A stretch of 64,000 bases of DNA. Source: Valencia hispanica. Lineage: Eukaryota > Chordata > Actinopteri > Cyprinodontiformes > Valenciidae. The notes beneath the pieces are model-generated. The model did no database searches, was not told where the DNA came from, and saw nothing but the letters and a program-made list of their open reading frames with translations. Made by a program: the position numbers and the translations under genes. The DNA lies in assembly GCA_963556495.2 (NCBI GenBank), contig OY747712.1, forward strand, positions 31,020,235 to 31,084,234. The letters run 5' to 3'. Shown here piece after piece: positions 22,375 through 34,090 of the stretch. How positions within the stretch are numbered: the first letter of the stretch is position 1; each line of letters starts with the position of its first letter.

Positions 22375-22640
22375 GTGCTCGGGAGATTGGGGTTCATCCT
22401 GTAAATGGTGGGTTGCTGGTTTGAATCTCCGCTCCGTCCGTCTCAGTCACTTTGCCGTGGTGTCCTTAGGAAAGACACTTTACTTGCCTTGCCTTCTGGT
22501 GGTGGTTGGAGGGCCTGATGGAGTACTGAATGAATGGGAGCCTTGCTTCTGTTAGTCCCCCCCAGGGCAGCTGTGGCTACAGTGTAGCTTGCCACCATCA
22601 ATGTGTGATTGGGAGGCTATTTACCATTTAAAGCATTAAT
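22375..22640 (+). mobile_element. SINE-like repeat with tRNA-type B box
   Basis: The head contains ggttgctggtttgaatctcc, a good match to the B box GGTTCGANNCC. It is followed by the widespread fish repeat body with gtgtccttaggaaagacac, cagggcagctgtggctacag and ccaccatcaatgtgtgattg. Family name is not certain to me. Such elements depend on LINE machinery for movement. Confidence 0.55.
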
Positions 22641-25600
22641 TTACTGTGATCAACCACTTTCTTCTTATATGAAGTCAATTCATGAAATTAACATGAACCA
22701 GACGAAAATATATCAAAAAGCAACACATCATGCCCTGATGAAAAGAAATTTAAAAAACACATGTAAAAGAACGTCACAAAACCCAAAATCCCTGATGCCA
22801 CTTGGGAGATTTGTAAGTATCTTCATTCAACCAAGAAGTTTGGTTTTATAGGAAATCAGGCAAGAGTCTTTTAAAAGATAACGAAACAATCAAAATGTTG
22901 TTTTGAAATAAGTTTATTATTATTATTATTATTATTATTATGACTTTTTTTCAAAAAACATGTTAAAATTATTTGCACCTTTCTCAATAAACAGTGGACA
23001 AAGGAAGCTATATTTGTATTACAGCAATCAAACTACACCTCATGAGCTCTGCAGGGCTCTCATGGCTGAAGGTCAGTGCTCATGATTCAGCAACTGAAGG
23101 AGGCTGGGCAAAAATGGCACTTATATGAGAGTTCTAAGGGAAAAACCTCAGCTGACCAAAAAAGAGCACAAATGCCAGTCTCACTTTTGCCAAAAACATC
23201 TTGATTATCCCCAAATCTTTTGAGCAAATATTTTCAGGAATGCTGGGAAAAAAGTAGAACTTATTGTAAGACGTTTATCCTGCTACATCTGGCATAAAAC
23301 TAATACAGCATTTTAGAAAAAGATCAAAATGTATGTCAAACAGACTGTTTTGCTATTTCAGAACGTGGATGACTTGTTGAACCATGATTTCTTTTCTTTT
23401 CTCAGCATAAGAAGAATGTCCTGAGATCAGACTGTGACCTTAAGCTAAAGAGGGCAGATGGACAGTGATCCAAAGCAAAATTAGGTTTAGAGGACAATTA
23501 CTTTATCACATACGGGCAAGTTGGTTTAGATTATTTTTTTCTCCCTAATATAATTGAGTAAATCAACGTTCATTTATAAAACATTTTTAATACAGTGAAG
23601 TGTAACAAAAAATACTTTATTAATACTAAAAACAGAAGAACAGAGATAAAAAAACATTAGAGATACACATTAAAATCATCAAACTCAGTAAACAGAGAGA
23701 AAACAAATGATTATTCTTGATTATAAGATGATGAAGATTTAAAATGCACTCATGTAGATTAACATTCTTTTTAACTTGTACACGTACCCTTTGAATGACA
23801 TCCTTTTGAAAAATTGCTTACCTTATAATTCTTATGACACACAGCTGTATCTGTCTGTGAGGTTATTTGACCCATATCAATTGTCTCAAATACAAGAACA
23901 ATACATCTTGCCTAATGGAAGAAATGGAAGAAGAAAATGGAAAAGGCCTGAAAGACCCTTAGCTAATTACTGTTTTTCTCTGAAAAAATGCAATTATGCA
24001 TTTTTCCCAGAAAAAAAATTCCAAAAACTTTCCAGAATAAACTTTCTGATGATTGTGACTGAAGGTATGGTCACACACGTTTTCAGCCAGCCAGTTTACT
24101 TGTCATTTGCATCAACATGACACTTTAGTATTGACGTATTATGATATTGTAGCTAAAATAAAAATTTCCATTTAACAGATACATTGATTTTTTTCACCTA
24201 TCTTGCCCATAGTTTTTTGGACATATACATCCATAATGTAATACATGTTTATTTACTGGTATATCAGGGATATTAACTACTCAGTACAGCTTTCATTTTT
24301 AAGCTTTTACCATCTCATTAGCTTCCTGGATTATCAATTGTTTGCTGGTCTGGTGTGAAAACAGTTGTTTACACCTGTTTAAATTAAGTTTTTACAGGCA
24401 TAATTTTTGTCAAATGCTTATAGAGCTCTCTTTGTCCTACATTATAAGACAAATGATTTAATCCAGTTTGTGAAATACTGCAATTGTGTTGCATAGTAAG
24501 GGTTGATTGTTTTTTTTTTATATTTCCATTTACTGGCTCCTGTTTTGTTACCTAGTTATTAAATAGTGTAATATTGAGTAAATTCATCAATAGACTGACA
24601 TGCACAGGCATATTTATTTTATTAGATTTGATATTGTTATAACTCTGTGGTAGCTTTGGATGTGGTTTGCTGTTCTGTATTTTTATCACTGAAGCCTGTA
24701 ATGGCTCAGTACAGGAAATAACCTTTAAATGAACTTTTTTTCCTGGCATAAATTTATTCATTTATGCCGGAGTGTCCCCACCACTTTCTGACTCAAAGTG
24801 ACTCTTGCATGGCTGATTTATGACTTATTTCTCCAGACAAACTCCCACCCAGCAGTTTTTTTCTCTGTGTGCAGATTTTTATGTTAGATTTACTTATCAA
24901 CAAACATAGCCCTCTTTACCCACCATGATCCAGAAGTCATCCTATATAAAACGTGTACACGTTTCCTCTTTCATTATTAGATAAACAAAAGGCAATGTTG
25001 TCTGTTTGGTAGGAAGTTTATCATTGACATGGCAACAGTATGGGGTCGTCCTCATTATTTTTATTTTAGTATTATTCAAAATGCCAGAGGTTGCCTTTCA
25101 GTTAGAGACAAACATCAGAATTTCATTTTCTATAATGTTCTATAGTGTTTACAGATTTATTTCCTTAAAAATAAACAAAACTACATTAAATATTAGGAAT
25201 AAATAGTAAGAATAAATCCTTTACTCATTTCACAATATAAATAAATTATTTTGGATTTGTTGAAATAATCCCCAAACAACAGTCAAAAGATTCTAAACTG
25301 CTTTGATTAAAAACTATTCTGAGTAAACCAACCTTATAAATCTAAAATGATCAATCTGAAAATATGGTTTATTTTTTTGTTTAGTTTATGAAAAGTTGTC
25401 ACACTGGGGCCAGGGCTCATTTGCAGCAAAGCCCCTGTAAGCTCCACTGATTTGTGGATTCACTCTCGTGTCCATGTGTGATCCCAGTCCTGCCAATGCC
25501 GCTTTCTACACAAACGATAAGTGTACAATGTGTTACTGTTAATTTCCATGACAACGTGTTAAGCTGAAGCTTAAATTCATTGCTGTGCCATACTGTGCCT

Positions 25601-25800
25601 AGTCAGAGTGACATCTCCAACTGCTCTAGTAATGAGTTGTCTAACATGCTGTCGTCTTCCGCAGATGGAGAATATACACACAACCGTACAGCGGGCCTCT
25701 TAAAGCTTTTTGTAATTATCTGGTTGGAACCATTTATACATAATGAAGCAATGTGTGGAAAATGTATTTTGTACAGAATATAATCACTCCTATTTTTGGA
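22641..25800. other. AT-rich spacer, nothing recognised
   Basis: Apart from the TTA microsatellite, no exon, RNA gene or transposon could be supported. Short frames such as 23776-24120 (114 codons) have no family motifs and AT-driven composition. Confidence 0.4.
22914..22941. repeat. (TTA)n microsatellite
   Basis: About nine TTA units. Confidence 0.9.
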
Positions 25801-25814
25801 TGCACACACTAAAA

Positions 25815-26330
25815 AAACACTAGTGCTGCCATGATTCGTCACCACGACGTCAACGAGCAAAATTGTCCACGAAAAATGTAGTAATCGACGTCATTGTTTA
25901 TTTTTTAAGCTTTGTTTTTCTCCTAAAAGTGTCACTATACCTGCATTCATAGATTGATGAACATGTCCGGGTTCTCTCATGTTATGTTCTCCCAGGCCTG
26001 GAGCTGCTGCCTAGTGGCTGGTTCTGATCCGTTCATAGACGAAACAGACAGCGCAGCAGCACTGCTCCTGCTGTTACCAAGAAATCAACGCGCAGGGGTC
26101 GCGACAAATGTGTGGCGGAGTGCAACGTGCACATAGCTGGTTTATTTGTTTCTGTGTGTGGCAGGTGCCCAAGATCCTGTTGGTCATGCACACAAAAACA
26201 ATGAAAAGGCTGAGGAAAGTGAGTGTTTATGTATCAAATGAAAACTGGAGTTGCCCTCTTGGAGGTCTTTGCGAGACTGCTGCTTGTTATTTTTGTTTAT
26301 ACAGATTTTTCTCAGAATGTAATTTTTAGA
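25815..26330. repeat. Interspersed repeat, hAT-like (agtgctgccatgattcg type)
   Basis: The start, tagtgctgccatgattcgtc, with gacgtcaacgagc and gtagtaatcgacgtc, matches a widespread vertebrate repeat built on inverted atta/cgac motifs. The right-hand extent is uncertain. No transposase frame remains. Confidence 0.4.
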
Positions 26331-26344
26331 TTGACTTTTTAGAA

Positions 26345-26437
26345 TTTTTGATGGCTGTGGGCAGGAAGGATGTTTTGTAGCACTCTGTATTACTTGAATA
26401 AGCTTCTGACTGAAGATGCTGTTGTATTACTTGTATT
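26345..26437 (-). repeat. Fragment of the 14-kb LINE family 3' end
   Basis: The sequence gatggctgtgggcaggaagg, then gtagcactctgtatt and tgactgaagatgctgttgt, parallels 14035-14135 of the LINE at 13932-16468. Only the last part of the RT ORF is present. Confidence 0.75.
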
Positions 26438-26635
26438 GACAGGTGTAACATAAACAGTAGTGATGGTCATTTCATTACCCTTAGCACACGTCATGTGTCT
26501 TATGTAACGCTAATGTTTTGTATTATAATTAGTTCATAAATGTTGAATGACCTATCATCTTAACTGTCAGCATTTTAGATAGACATAACACTTAGAGATA
26601 ACACTTCAAGGAAGAAGCAAATGAGGGTGTTCGAT

Positions 26636-26750
26636 ATTAGAGCTGCTGCGATAAGTTACAATTTACACATGATCCGATTAGTCAACTAATCAACAAAATA
26701 GTTTGTGATTAGTTGATTATCAAAATAATCGTTTGTGGCAGCCCTAGGGA
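26636..26750. repeat. Short MITE-like repeat (gagctgctgcgataa type)
   Basis: It runs from agagctgctgcgataagtta to tttgtggcagccctag, with internal attagtcaactaatcaac and its inverted counterpart gattagttgattatc. This is a common vertebrate palindromic repeat. Confidence 0.55.
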
Positions 26751-26825
26751 ACATTAAAATATTTACACAAAAAAAAAAAAACAATTTAAACATGTTTAAA
26801 AAAAATTATTGCTAATATTTCAAAG

Positions 26826-26935
26826 TAGGGATGTGTATTGGCAAGAATCTGGTGATACAATATGTATGACAATACAGGAGCGACGGTACGATATATTGTG
26901 ATATATTGCGATACCATGACTAAGAGTATACAGTG
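26826..26935. repeat. Short MITE-like repeat (gggatgtgtattggcaag type)
   Basis: Contains gggatgtgtattggcaagaa, gtgatacaatatgtatgac and gatatattgtgatatattgc, the signature of a widespread fish repeat. The end lies near 26935. Confidence 0.55.
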
Positions 26936-27069
26936 AAGAACACCATGCATTTTCAAAGTAAGAGACAGAATTTTTTTTTAAATTCAGGAAATCACGTTGA
27001 ATGATTTTTAAAGAATTGATTTGTATTTTATTGCTGTACATACGTTTTTGAACACCTGGCAATTGCAAG

Positions 27070-28425
27070 AATTCTGGCTCTCAAAGACCTGTTACTTTGC
27101 CTTTAAAAAGTCCACCTGTACCCCGTATATTAATATACATTAGTATTACCTGTCTGAACTCGTTAAAGACAACTGTCCACCCCACAGTCAGTCAGACTCC
27201 AACTACTACCATGGGCAAGACCAAAGAGCTGTCAAAAGACACCAGAGATAAAATTGTAGACCTCCACAAGGCTGGAAAGGGCTACGGGGCAATTGCCAAG
27301 CAGCTTGGAGAAAATATGTCAACTGTTTGAGCAATTGTTATAAAACAGAAGAGGCTAAAGATGAATGTCAGTCTGCCTCGGACTGGGGCTCCATGCAAGA
27401 TCTCGCCTCGTGGGGTATCACTGATGATAAGAAAAGTGAGGAATCAGCCCAGAACTACACGGGAGGAGCTGGTCAATGATATGAAGAGAGCTGGGACCAG
27501 AGTTGCAAAGGTTACTGTCGGTAGAACACTACGCCATCATGGTTTAAAATCATGCATTTCACGGAAGGTTCCCTTGCTCAAGTCATCACATGTCCAGGCC
27601 CGTCTGAAGTTTTCCAATGATCATCTGGATGATCCAGAGGAGGCATGGGAGACAGTAATGTGGTCAGAGGAGACCAAAATAGAACTATTTGGTCTAAACT
27701 TCACTTGCCGTGCTTAGAGGAAAAAGAAGTATGTGTTGCATCCCAAGAACACCATCCCTACTGTAAAGCATGGGGGTGGAAACATCATGCTTTGCAGGTG
27801 CTTTTCTGCGAAGGGGACAAGACGACTGCAGTTTATTAAGGAGAGGATGAATGGGGCCATGTATTGTGAGATTTTGAGCAACAACCTTCTTCTTTTAGTC
27901 ATAGCATTGAAGATGGGTCGTGCCTGGGTCTTCCAACATAACAATGACCCGAAGCACACAACCAAGATAACCAAGGAGTGGCTCCGTAAGAAGCATATCA
28001 AGGTGCTGGAGTGGCCTAGCCAGTCTCCAAACCTAAATCCAATAGAAAACCGTTGGAGGGAGCTAAAACTCCGTGTTGCTCCACCCAGCCTCTGTATTGT
28101 TGCTGAACACCTCCGTCCCTTTATGACCACTAAGATGGCTTCCTCCAGCAGGATACTGCTAAGATCATCTCAACCTTTCTTGAAGATAACAGTGAACTCA
28201 CTGTGCCCCAATGGTCTTCACAGTCACAGTATTCAATCAAACAGACCACCTTTGGGATGTGGAGGAACGGTGGATTTGTATTAATGGAGTGTGCAAGCTA
28301 TCATATCAATGTGGACCAAGATCTCTGAGAAATGCTTTTGACCTATTATAGAATCTATGAAATTAAGAACTATATCAGTTCAGAAGGGGAAAAGCGCTCC
28401 AGCCTGGTTGCAGTAAGGTGCACCT
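27070..28425 (+). mobile_element. Chimeric Tc1/mariner relic
   Basis: The left part is a Tc1-type transposon with its transposase ATG at 27211. From about 28100 the sequence switches to the end of a different Tc1/mariner family, recognisable by tccctttatgaccac, caatatggaccaa-like sequence and the terminal aaggtgcacctaatgaactc. The second family is also present, reversed, at 48.6-49.6 kb. The join makes a hybrid with unmatched ends. Confidence 0.7.
27211..28100 (+). pseudogene. Tc1-type transposase, broken, catalytic residues altered
   Basis: [20 protein letters not shown] starts the paired-like HTH. A stop follows after GENMSTV. The frame resumes with [20 protein letters not shown] and runs through [11 protein letters not shown] to [13 protein letters not shown], then a stop. 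The third part has YHPKNTI-type sequence, [34 protein letters not shown] and [11 protein letters not shown]. In the family the triad is Asp in WSDETK, the first Asp of DND, and Glu in NPIEN. Here they are Glu, Asn and Glu, so cleavage activity should be lost even without the stops. Confidence 0.85.
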
Positions 28426-30380
28426 AATGAACTCTCCTGTGAATTCTTGCATAGTGAGCATTTTCAGAAAAATCGATAAGGTGAAAGAAAAATAAATCTT
28501 CAGCTAAGTAAAAAATGAGGCTCCAATTTATCAAGGACAGCTGATGATTTTAACAACTAAAGATTTAAAGGTCTTATGAGCTTCAGGGACAGTAAAAATT
28601 AAAAGGCTGTAAGAAAACAGATGACATAGTTGAGGGGCTTGGTTTTAAGGGGTTTAAGCTGAAAATGCTCACCAAAACAGTTACGTCTTTTGTGTGTTTT
28701 CTTTTAGGTGTTGTGAAGTTCTCTGTGTTCAGTCTAAATATCTGCAAATCCACCGACTAACACCTACAAAAGTCTTCAATAAACAAAACCCAACCTATAA
28801 AAAACGCCATATACAGCACACAACAAACAGCCTTTCTCCTCTAAAACCAAATTAATTGCATTTTTAGCAGCTGAATATACAAGAAGCATTTATAGCAGCC
28901 ATCTTACTCAGATAGAGGGCCCTGATGCAATTCTGTGAATCCAGGTATTAACTGTTTCAGAATGAGAAGAGAGGATAACAGCAGCAACAATATCCTTAAG
29001 CAGCCATAAAATCTGGATTATCATTAGACACACACAGGTTTTGTTTACTTGATGGGTCAGTTACTCCTTGCATCCTTGTCGTCTGGTAACTATTCCAATC
29101 CAGCTAATTACAAACCCCAGTGCGAGGGCCCTATCTCAACAGTCCCCACCAACTCTGGACCTCCTCCTCCTTGTCCACCCTTGTGTTCAGCTCTGACATG
29201 GTGGATGCCGCCCATTGGGTTTCATTCTTGCCAGATGCCAGAAGCGAGTTCTGTGTCTCAATTAATCTCTGGGTTTCTAATGGAATGCTTCCCTACAGGA
29301 TGAGGCCCATCTCGGAGGGGGCTGCAGTCAGTGCTGTCGCTGAAGCTGCTCTGATTGCCTGAATGCACTCCCGGCTTTGGAGACACTGCAGATGTCTGCT
29401 AATTGTGGTGATTATGGGGAGCAGAGGGGGGTAGGAATACGTAATGAATTTCCCATTGCTTTCATGCCTCGCATCCTTTGGTTCTGCGCATCTGCTGTAA
29501 AAGCGGAGCATCCGCTGGGTTTGGAAATGGACAAAAGTGACATGGTGGATTGAGCACTGGCTTTTGGATGGGCAGCCTTTCCAGCACCGAGTGCAACCAG
29601 ATTGGGTCCATTTATTCTTTTAGTTCTCTGCAATGCTAATACAATGCACATTTTAAATCCCATACTCCACATTCTCAGCCTCACACTTCCTTTATCCTTC
29701 ACTTTGGGTTTATTTTAAAAGATTTAATAGCTTGATTTTCTTTGGCCTTCATAAGATCGATCAAAACAAGAAACGTACAATCAGGAGATTGTGGAGAGGA
29801 GGAGAAACAGAGGTGCCACAATATTCCAGAAGACACATATTTCAATAGACCGACATATAATTGATGCAAAATAGGCAAAAATAGTAGTAGGAGTTACAAC
29901 ATGGTGAAAAATGCTTTATGGCTCATTTTTTTAATGATGGGATGACACGTCAAGATGTTAATATTCCAACTCAAAGTCTTCAGTCAGTTCTTGCAACCTC
30001 CTCACATGTCTGCCTTTTTTTGATGATAGCTAGACATCAAAATAGTTTTATGACTGGATCTACAGAACCCACCAAAATTATTGGTTCTCTTAGTAAAAGA
30101 TATATAAAAAGGGTTTAAAATAATAATCTGACACAGAAAAAAAAACTGAAACAGGCAACCTTTAATTTAAGCACATTTAAAAGATGAGGGAAAACAACGG
30201 ACATTGAAATATAATCAGTTGTTATAAAATCACCAATACGACACTATATATTTCCTACAAACTAACTGTAACTTTAGTTAGTATTATTTTATTTGCACTT
30301 TTAAGGTTGATTAAAGTGTCTTTGAATTTTAGTTTTTGCTTTATGAAATGGGCTTAAGACCAGTCCTAAAGAGCCACTTT
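28426..30380. other. Spacer with an evenly composed block
   Basis: No gene recognised. About 28900-29600 is more GC-balanced than its surroundings and without transposon motifs. It holds several short open frames on both strands (29049-29303, 29412-29702) that lack any known domain. It could be conserved non-coding sequence. Confidence 0.3.
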
Positions 30381-30384
30381 CCTG

Positions 30385-30412
30385 CATTGTATTGTATTGT
30401 ATTGTATTGTAT
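30385..30412. repeat. (ATTGT)n microsatellite
   Basis: Five to six pentanucleotide units. Confidence 0.9.
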
Positions 30413-31598
30413 ATTCTAGATGTGTACTGATCTTCATACATTTTTTTCTCAATGGACATTTCAGTCCTCAGACCTAAATCCTATAGAACAACCTAGAGGT
30501 GGGCTGACGAAAAGAAAGCACAAGATAGAAGGTTCTCATGACAACATATGAAAAAATCCATCTCTCAACAAGGGTTTTTTTTACACAGTGAATAAATGTT
30601 CTCAAATTAAGGCGGAATTTTAAAAACTTTTCTGCAACAAAAAAAGAATCTGTGCTAAGGCTTATTTACAGCTTTACTCAGGAGAGACCATAAGTGTGGA
30701 TTATGCTGCATATGATGTTAAAAAATCCATTGAATAAGTTAATCTTACAGAAATGTAACTTTTAATTTAAATGTGAATGCTGTACTTGTTGGACCTAAGA
30801 ATCCAATTAAATAAACTACCTTAGAGTCTAACTAAACCATGAAGTGAATGCTGTGTTTGGAGTTGAATTAATCCTGCTTGTTTAGGCTACATTCAGTCAC
30901 ACTGAATGTGGCCTAAGCTTTTTCTCAGTCTGTGCATGTTTACTAAATCCAGCCATGGGCTATAAGACTTGGAAGCAGCTGAGGATGATGTTTGAAAGGA
31001 GAATTTAAAAAGTTGCTTACAAAAGAAAATTTCTGAACAAAGCATGGAAATTAAACTAGAGACCAAAAGCGCATGTTTTTCTAACATTTTGCAGCCCTAA
31101 TGTAAAGCTCCCTGGTATGGGGTCTAAATGGTCAGTAGCATTGGTACTGAGGTAACTGAACGTAATGAAACAATTCAGCAAACTGAAAGTGGCACATTGT
31201 TAAGAATTTCATTGGAGCATGACAGCAATGTAGATTCAGGTTTAGTTTGATCCAAACTGTTTTTTCCGTCCGTTTACAACCCTTCTCAGCAAAACAAGAC
31301 AGCTAAGACAGCTTGTTTCTGGTTGGTTCATTCACTGAGTTTTTTAGTGTGCCCTAATGAACATTGCTTTACCCTCTGTGGCTTAAATTCAGTGTGTGGG
31401 AGTAAAAATGGAATGAGGCAAAACAACCTGTAGCTCCATCTCACTGTGGGATGTCTATATGTGTTGAGTATCACTTTGTTACCAGATCAATAAATTGGAA
31501 CAGAGATTGTTCTCATCTGACATCCAAATATCAAAATTGTCCTCTTCTTGGCAAATGAAAGTATGTGAAAAACACAGAGAGTGTTTGAGCAGGATGTA
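30413..31598. other. AT-rich spacer, nothing recognised
   Basis: No coding or RNA gene. A short stretch at 30455-30500 (tcagtcctcagacctaaatcc, then tatagaacaacctag) resembles the SPDLNPIE-coding part of a Tc1 element, but too little remains to delimit it. Confidence 0.35.
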
Positions 31599-32053
31599 CA
31601 GTCCCTTGAAAAAGTATTCACACCTTCTGAACTTTTTCCACATTTGACATTATTGGTATTTCATGTTAAAGACCAACATAGCTGTAAATTGGAAGCTAAA
31701 TGATGCATGGTTTTTACATGTACATGGTTTCTTCTTTTACAAACAAAGGTTAAAAGGGTGGTTTAGCTTTGCATTCAGCAACTTTTACTCTGATAAAATC
31801 TAGTGCAATAAATTGCCTTCTGGGTCTACTTGTGTACAATTTAATAAACATCTTAAATCCAGCGGTTTTGGGAAGGGCTCAGAGGTTTGTTAGAGAACAT
31901 TACTGAGTAGTTATAAAACAATATCCCAAGTTTTTAACATCTCTTCGCTCAATTTGGCATCTGAAAATAACAGTATGGCAAAACTGCAAATATTCCAAGA
32001 CACGTCTGTTTAAATAAATTTGCAGCTGGACAAGGAGAGTATTAATTTAGAGT

Positions 32054-32350
32054 AAATCTTGTGGTGAGCGTGCCTTCTTGGTGTGTGCACTCAAACTCTG
32101 GAACCTCTTACCATTATAGATACGGTTGGCGCCATCGCTCATGACTTTTAAATCTCGTTTAAAAACTCATTTCTACTCATTGGCTTTTACTTCTTCTTGA
32201 CTCTCTTCAGGATTCTTATTGTTTTCCTTCCTTAGTTTTAGCTGGTTTTATTCCCTGATTTTATTTTTTACTGTCTGTGTATCTTTCATTTGTTTATTTG
32301 TATCTTTCATGTTTTTTTAAAATGTGCTTAATAAATAAACTATGATATGG
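32054..32350 (+). repeat. LINE 3' end inserted in Tc1
   Basis: Contains the end of an ORF2 C-terminal domain (tctggaacctcttaccatta, cgctcatgacttttaaatct, aaaaactcatttctactc), then 3' UTR and a tail ending gatatggtatggta. The host Tc1 sequence resumes directly after it. Confidence 0.65.
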
Positions 32351-32420
32351 TATGGTAAATGGAGAAACACTCAAGAGGCCTATGCTAACTCTGGAGGAGC
32401 TATGGGGATTCACATCTTAG

Positions 32421-32770
32421 GTGAGAAAATCTCCTGAAAGGACATTTATGAGTTGTGAACTCCAAAACTCTTGTCTTTATGGAAGAGTGGCAACAAGAAA
32501 ACTAGTGCTGACAGAAAGGCAAAGGAAGTCCCATTTGCAGTTTGATACCAGGCATGTAGGGAAAACAGCAAAGATGGGGAACATGATCGTCCAGCAAGTT
32601 GAAGCAAGAATGACACTTTTTGAGACAAAATCTAACACTGTACATCAGGAAGAACATACTATCCCCATGGTCAGAAACGGTGGTGGTAGCATCATGGAGT
32701 GGGGATGCTTTAAAGTAGGAACAGCAACAACTAGTGAGAGTTTATGGCAAGATGCACCCCCCCCATGCAT
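32421..32770 (+). pseudogene. Tc1 transposase fragment
   Basis: The frame has NSCLYGRVATRKLVLTERQR, HLQFDTRHVGKTAKM and HTIPMVRNGGGSIMEWGCF. These correspond to the middle of Tc1 transposase, between the HTH domain and the second catalytic residue. The WSDETK block is destroyed by indels. Confidence 0.8.
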
Positions 32771-32779
32771 AAAAGCAAC

Positions 32780-33803
32780 AATAAACAACAGCACATTAAC
32801 AAAAGCAGAACGGGCTGAGTACAGATGAACCAGGGTCATCATGGGAGCCATCTACATCGGCAGCAGCAGATCAACAGCAGCAGCCAAGGCACTGACCCAG
32901 GGAGCCCAGAGGAGGGAGGGCTGGTACCCCCACCTCCACCCAAGCACCACCTGGAGAGCACCAAGGCAGCCACAGCCAACCACCACCCCCGAGGCAGAGG
33001 GCTCCCACAGAGGAAACACTGGAAGGAAAACTAAAATACGTTAAAATATTAAAATTAAAACAATTATAAGATATGATCAAATAAAAATGGAAAGCAGATA
33101 AACAATAATTGATAAAAAGCCAGCTAAAAGCTAAACTAAAAAGAATTCAATCAAATAAAACATGCAGAGCAATTAAACAGATTTAATAAATAATAATCAG
33201 TTAAAAGCTATGTTAAAAAGGTGAGCCTTGAGCCTGCTCTTAAAAACATGAACGTTCTCTGCGGCCCTGAGGTCCTCTGGCAGCCTGTTCCAGAGGTGAG
33301 GGCCATAATAATGGAAAGACGCCTCACCATGAGTGTGTGTCCTGACTTTTGGGACAAGGAGACGGCTGCCAGAGGAGCGCAGAGACCGCGAAGGCTCATA
33401 TGGTAAAAGCAGCTCAGAGATAAGGAGGCCCAAGACCATTAAGACACTTAAAAATTATTAAAATTATCTTAAAATCGATCCTAAAACATACGGGGAGCCA
33501 ATGCAGTGATTCTAAGACAGGTGTAATGTGTTCCCACCTCCTGGTCTTCGTCAGGACACGTGGTGCTGAATTCTGTAAAAGTTGTAAACTTGAGGTAGTC
33601 TTTTTGGGAAGACCAGAAAGCAGGGCTTTACAGTAATCAATCCTACTGGTGATAAAAGCATGCATCAGCGTCTCCGTATTGGCCCGAGAGAGAATGGGGC
33701 GGACTCTGGCGATGTTCTTTAAGTGATAAAAACCTATTTTAGTTAAAAAAATTATGTGAGGAATAAAAGTCAGCTCAGAGTCAAAAATCAGAGTCAAATT
33801 CAC
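32780..33803 (-). pseudogene. LINE ORF2 C-terminal end and 3' UTR, minus strand
   Basis: Two frames (33414-33803, 33197-33439) encode the post-RT domain of a fish L2-like LINE. They read LTKIGFYHLKNIARVRPILS, MHAFITSRIDYCKALLSGLP and LQNSAPRVLTKTRRWEHITP, then PYEPSRSLRSSGSRLL and LWNRLPEDLRAAENVHVFK. One frameshift separates them. The 3' UTR extends to about 32780 on the plus map. 5'-truncated and dead. Confidence 0.8.
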
Positions 33804-34090
33804 AGGTGCCCTCCATCCATTTTGATTGAGCTTGAGCTTTCTGTCTTTGGATGTACAAATCTGGTAGAGAGAAATCCTAAAACACAGTGAGAAAGAAAGG
33901 TGTATGTCTTGTTTTATTCGGCATATGTAAACATCTGGGTTCAGCTGTATTTTTTTCCGTAGTATTCCACTTCATAATAATGTTCTAGTTTGTGTTGTTC
34001 CATCACACAAAACGATAATAAAATACACTAAAGTTTGGTGTTGTAGCATGACAAAATGGGATAAAGTGGAATAACTACTTAATAAGGCTG

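Larger units (their letters stand above)
31599..34090 (+). mobile_element. Tc1-type transposon broken by two LINE 3' ends
   Basis: It begins after TA with CAGTCCCTTGAAAAAGTATTC and ends with aataaggctg before TA. Tc1 sequence runs 31599-32053, resumes at about 32358 (tcaagaggcctatgctaactc), continues to about 32770, and finishes at 33804-34090 with its C-terminal coding end and terminal repeat. Inserted between are a + strand LINE end and a - strand LINE end. The transposase is fragmentary. Confidence 0.8.
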
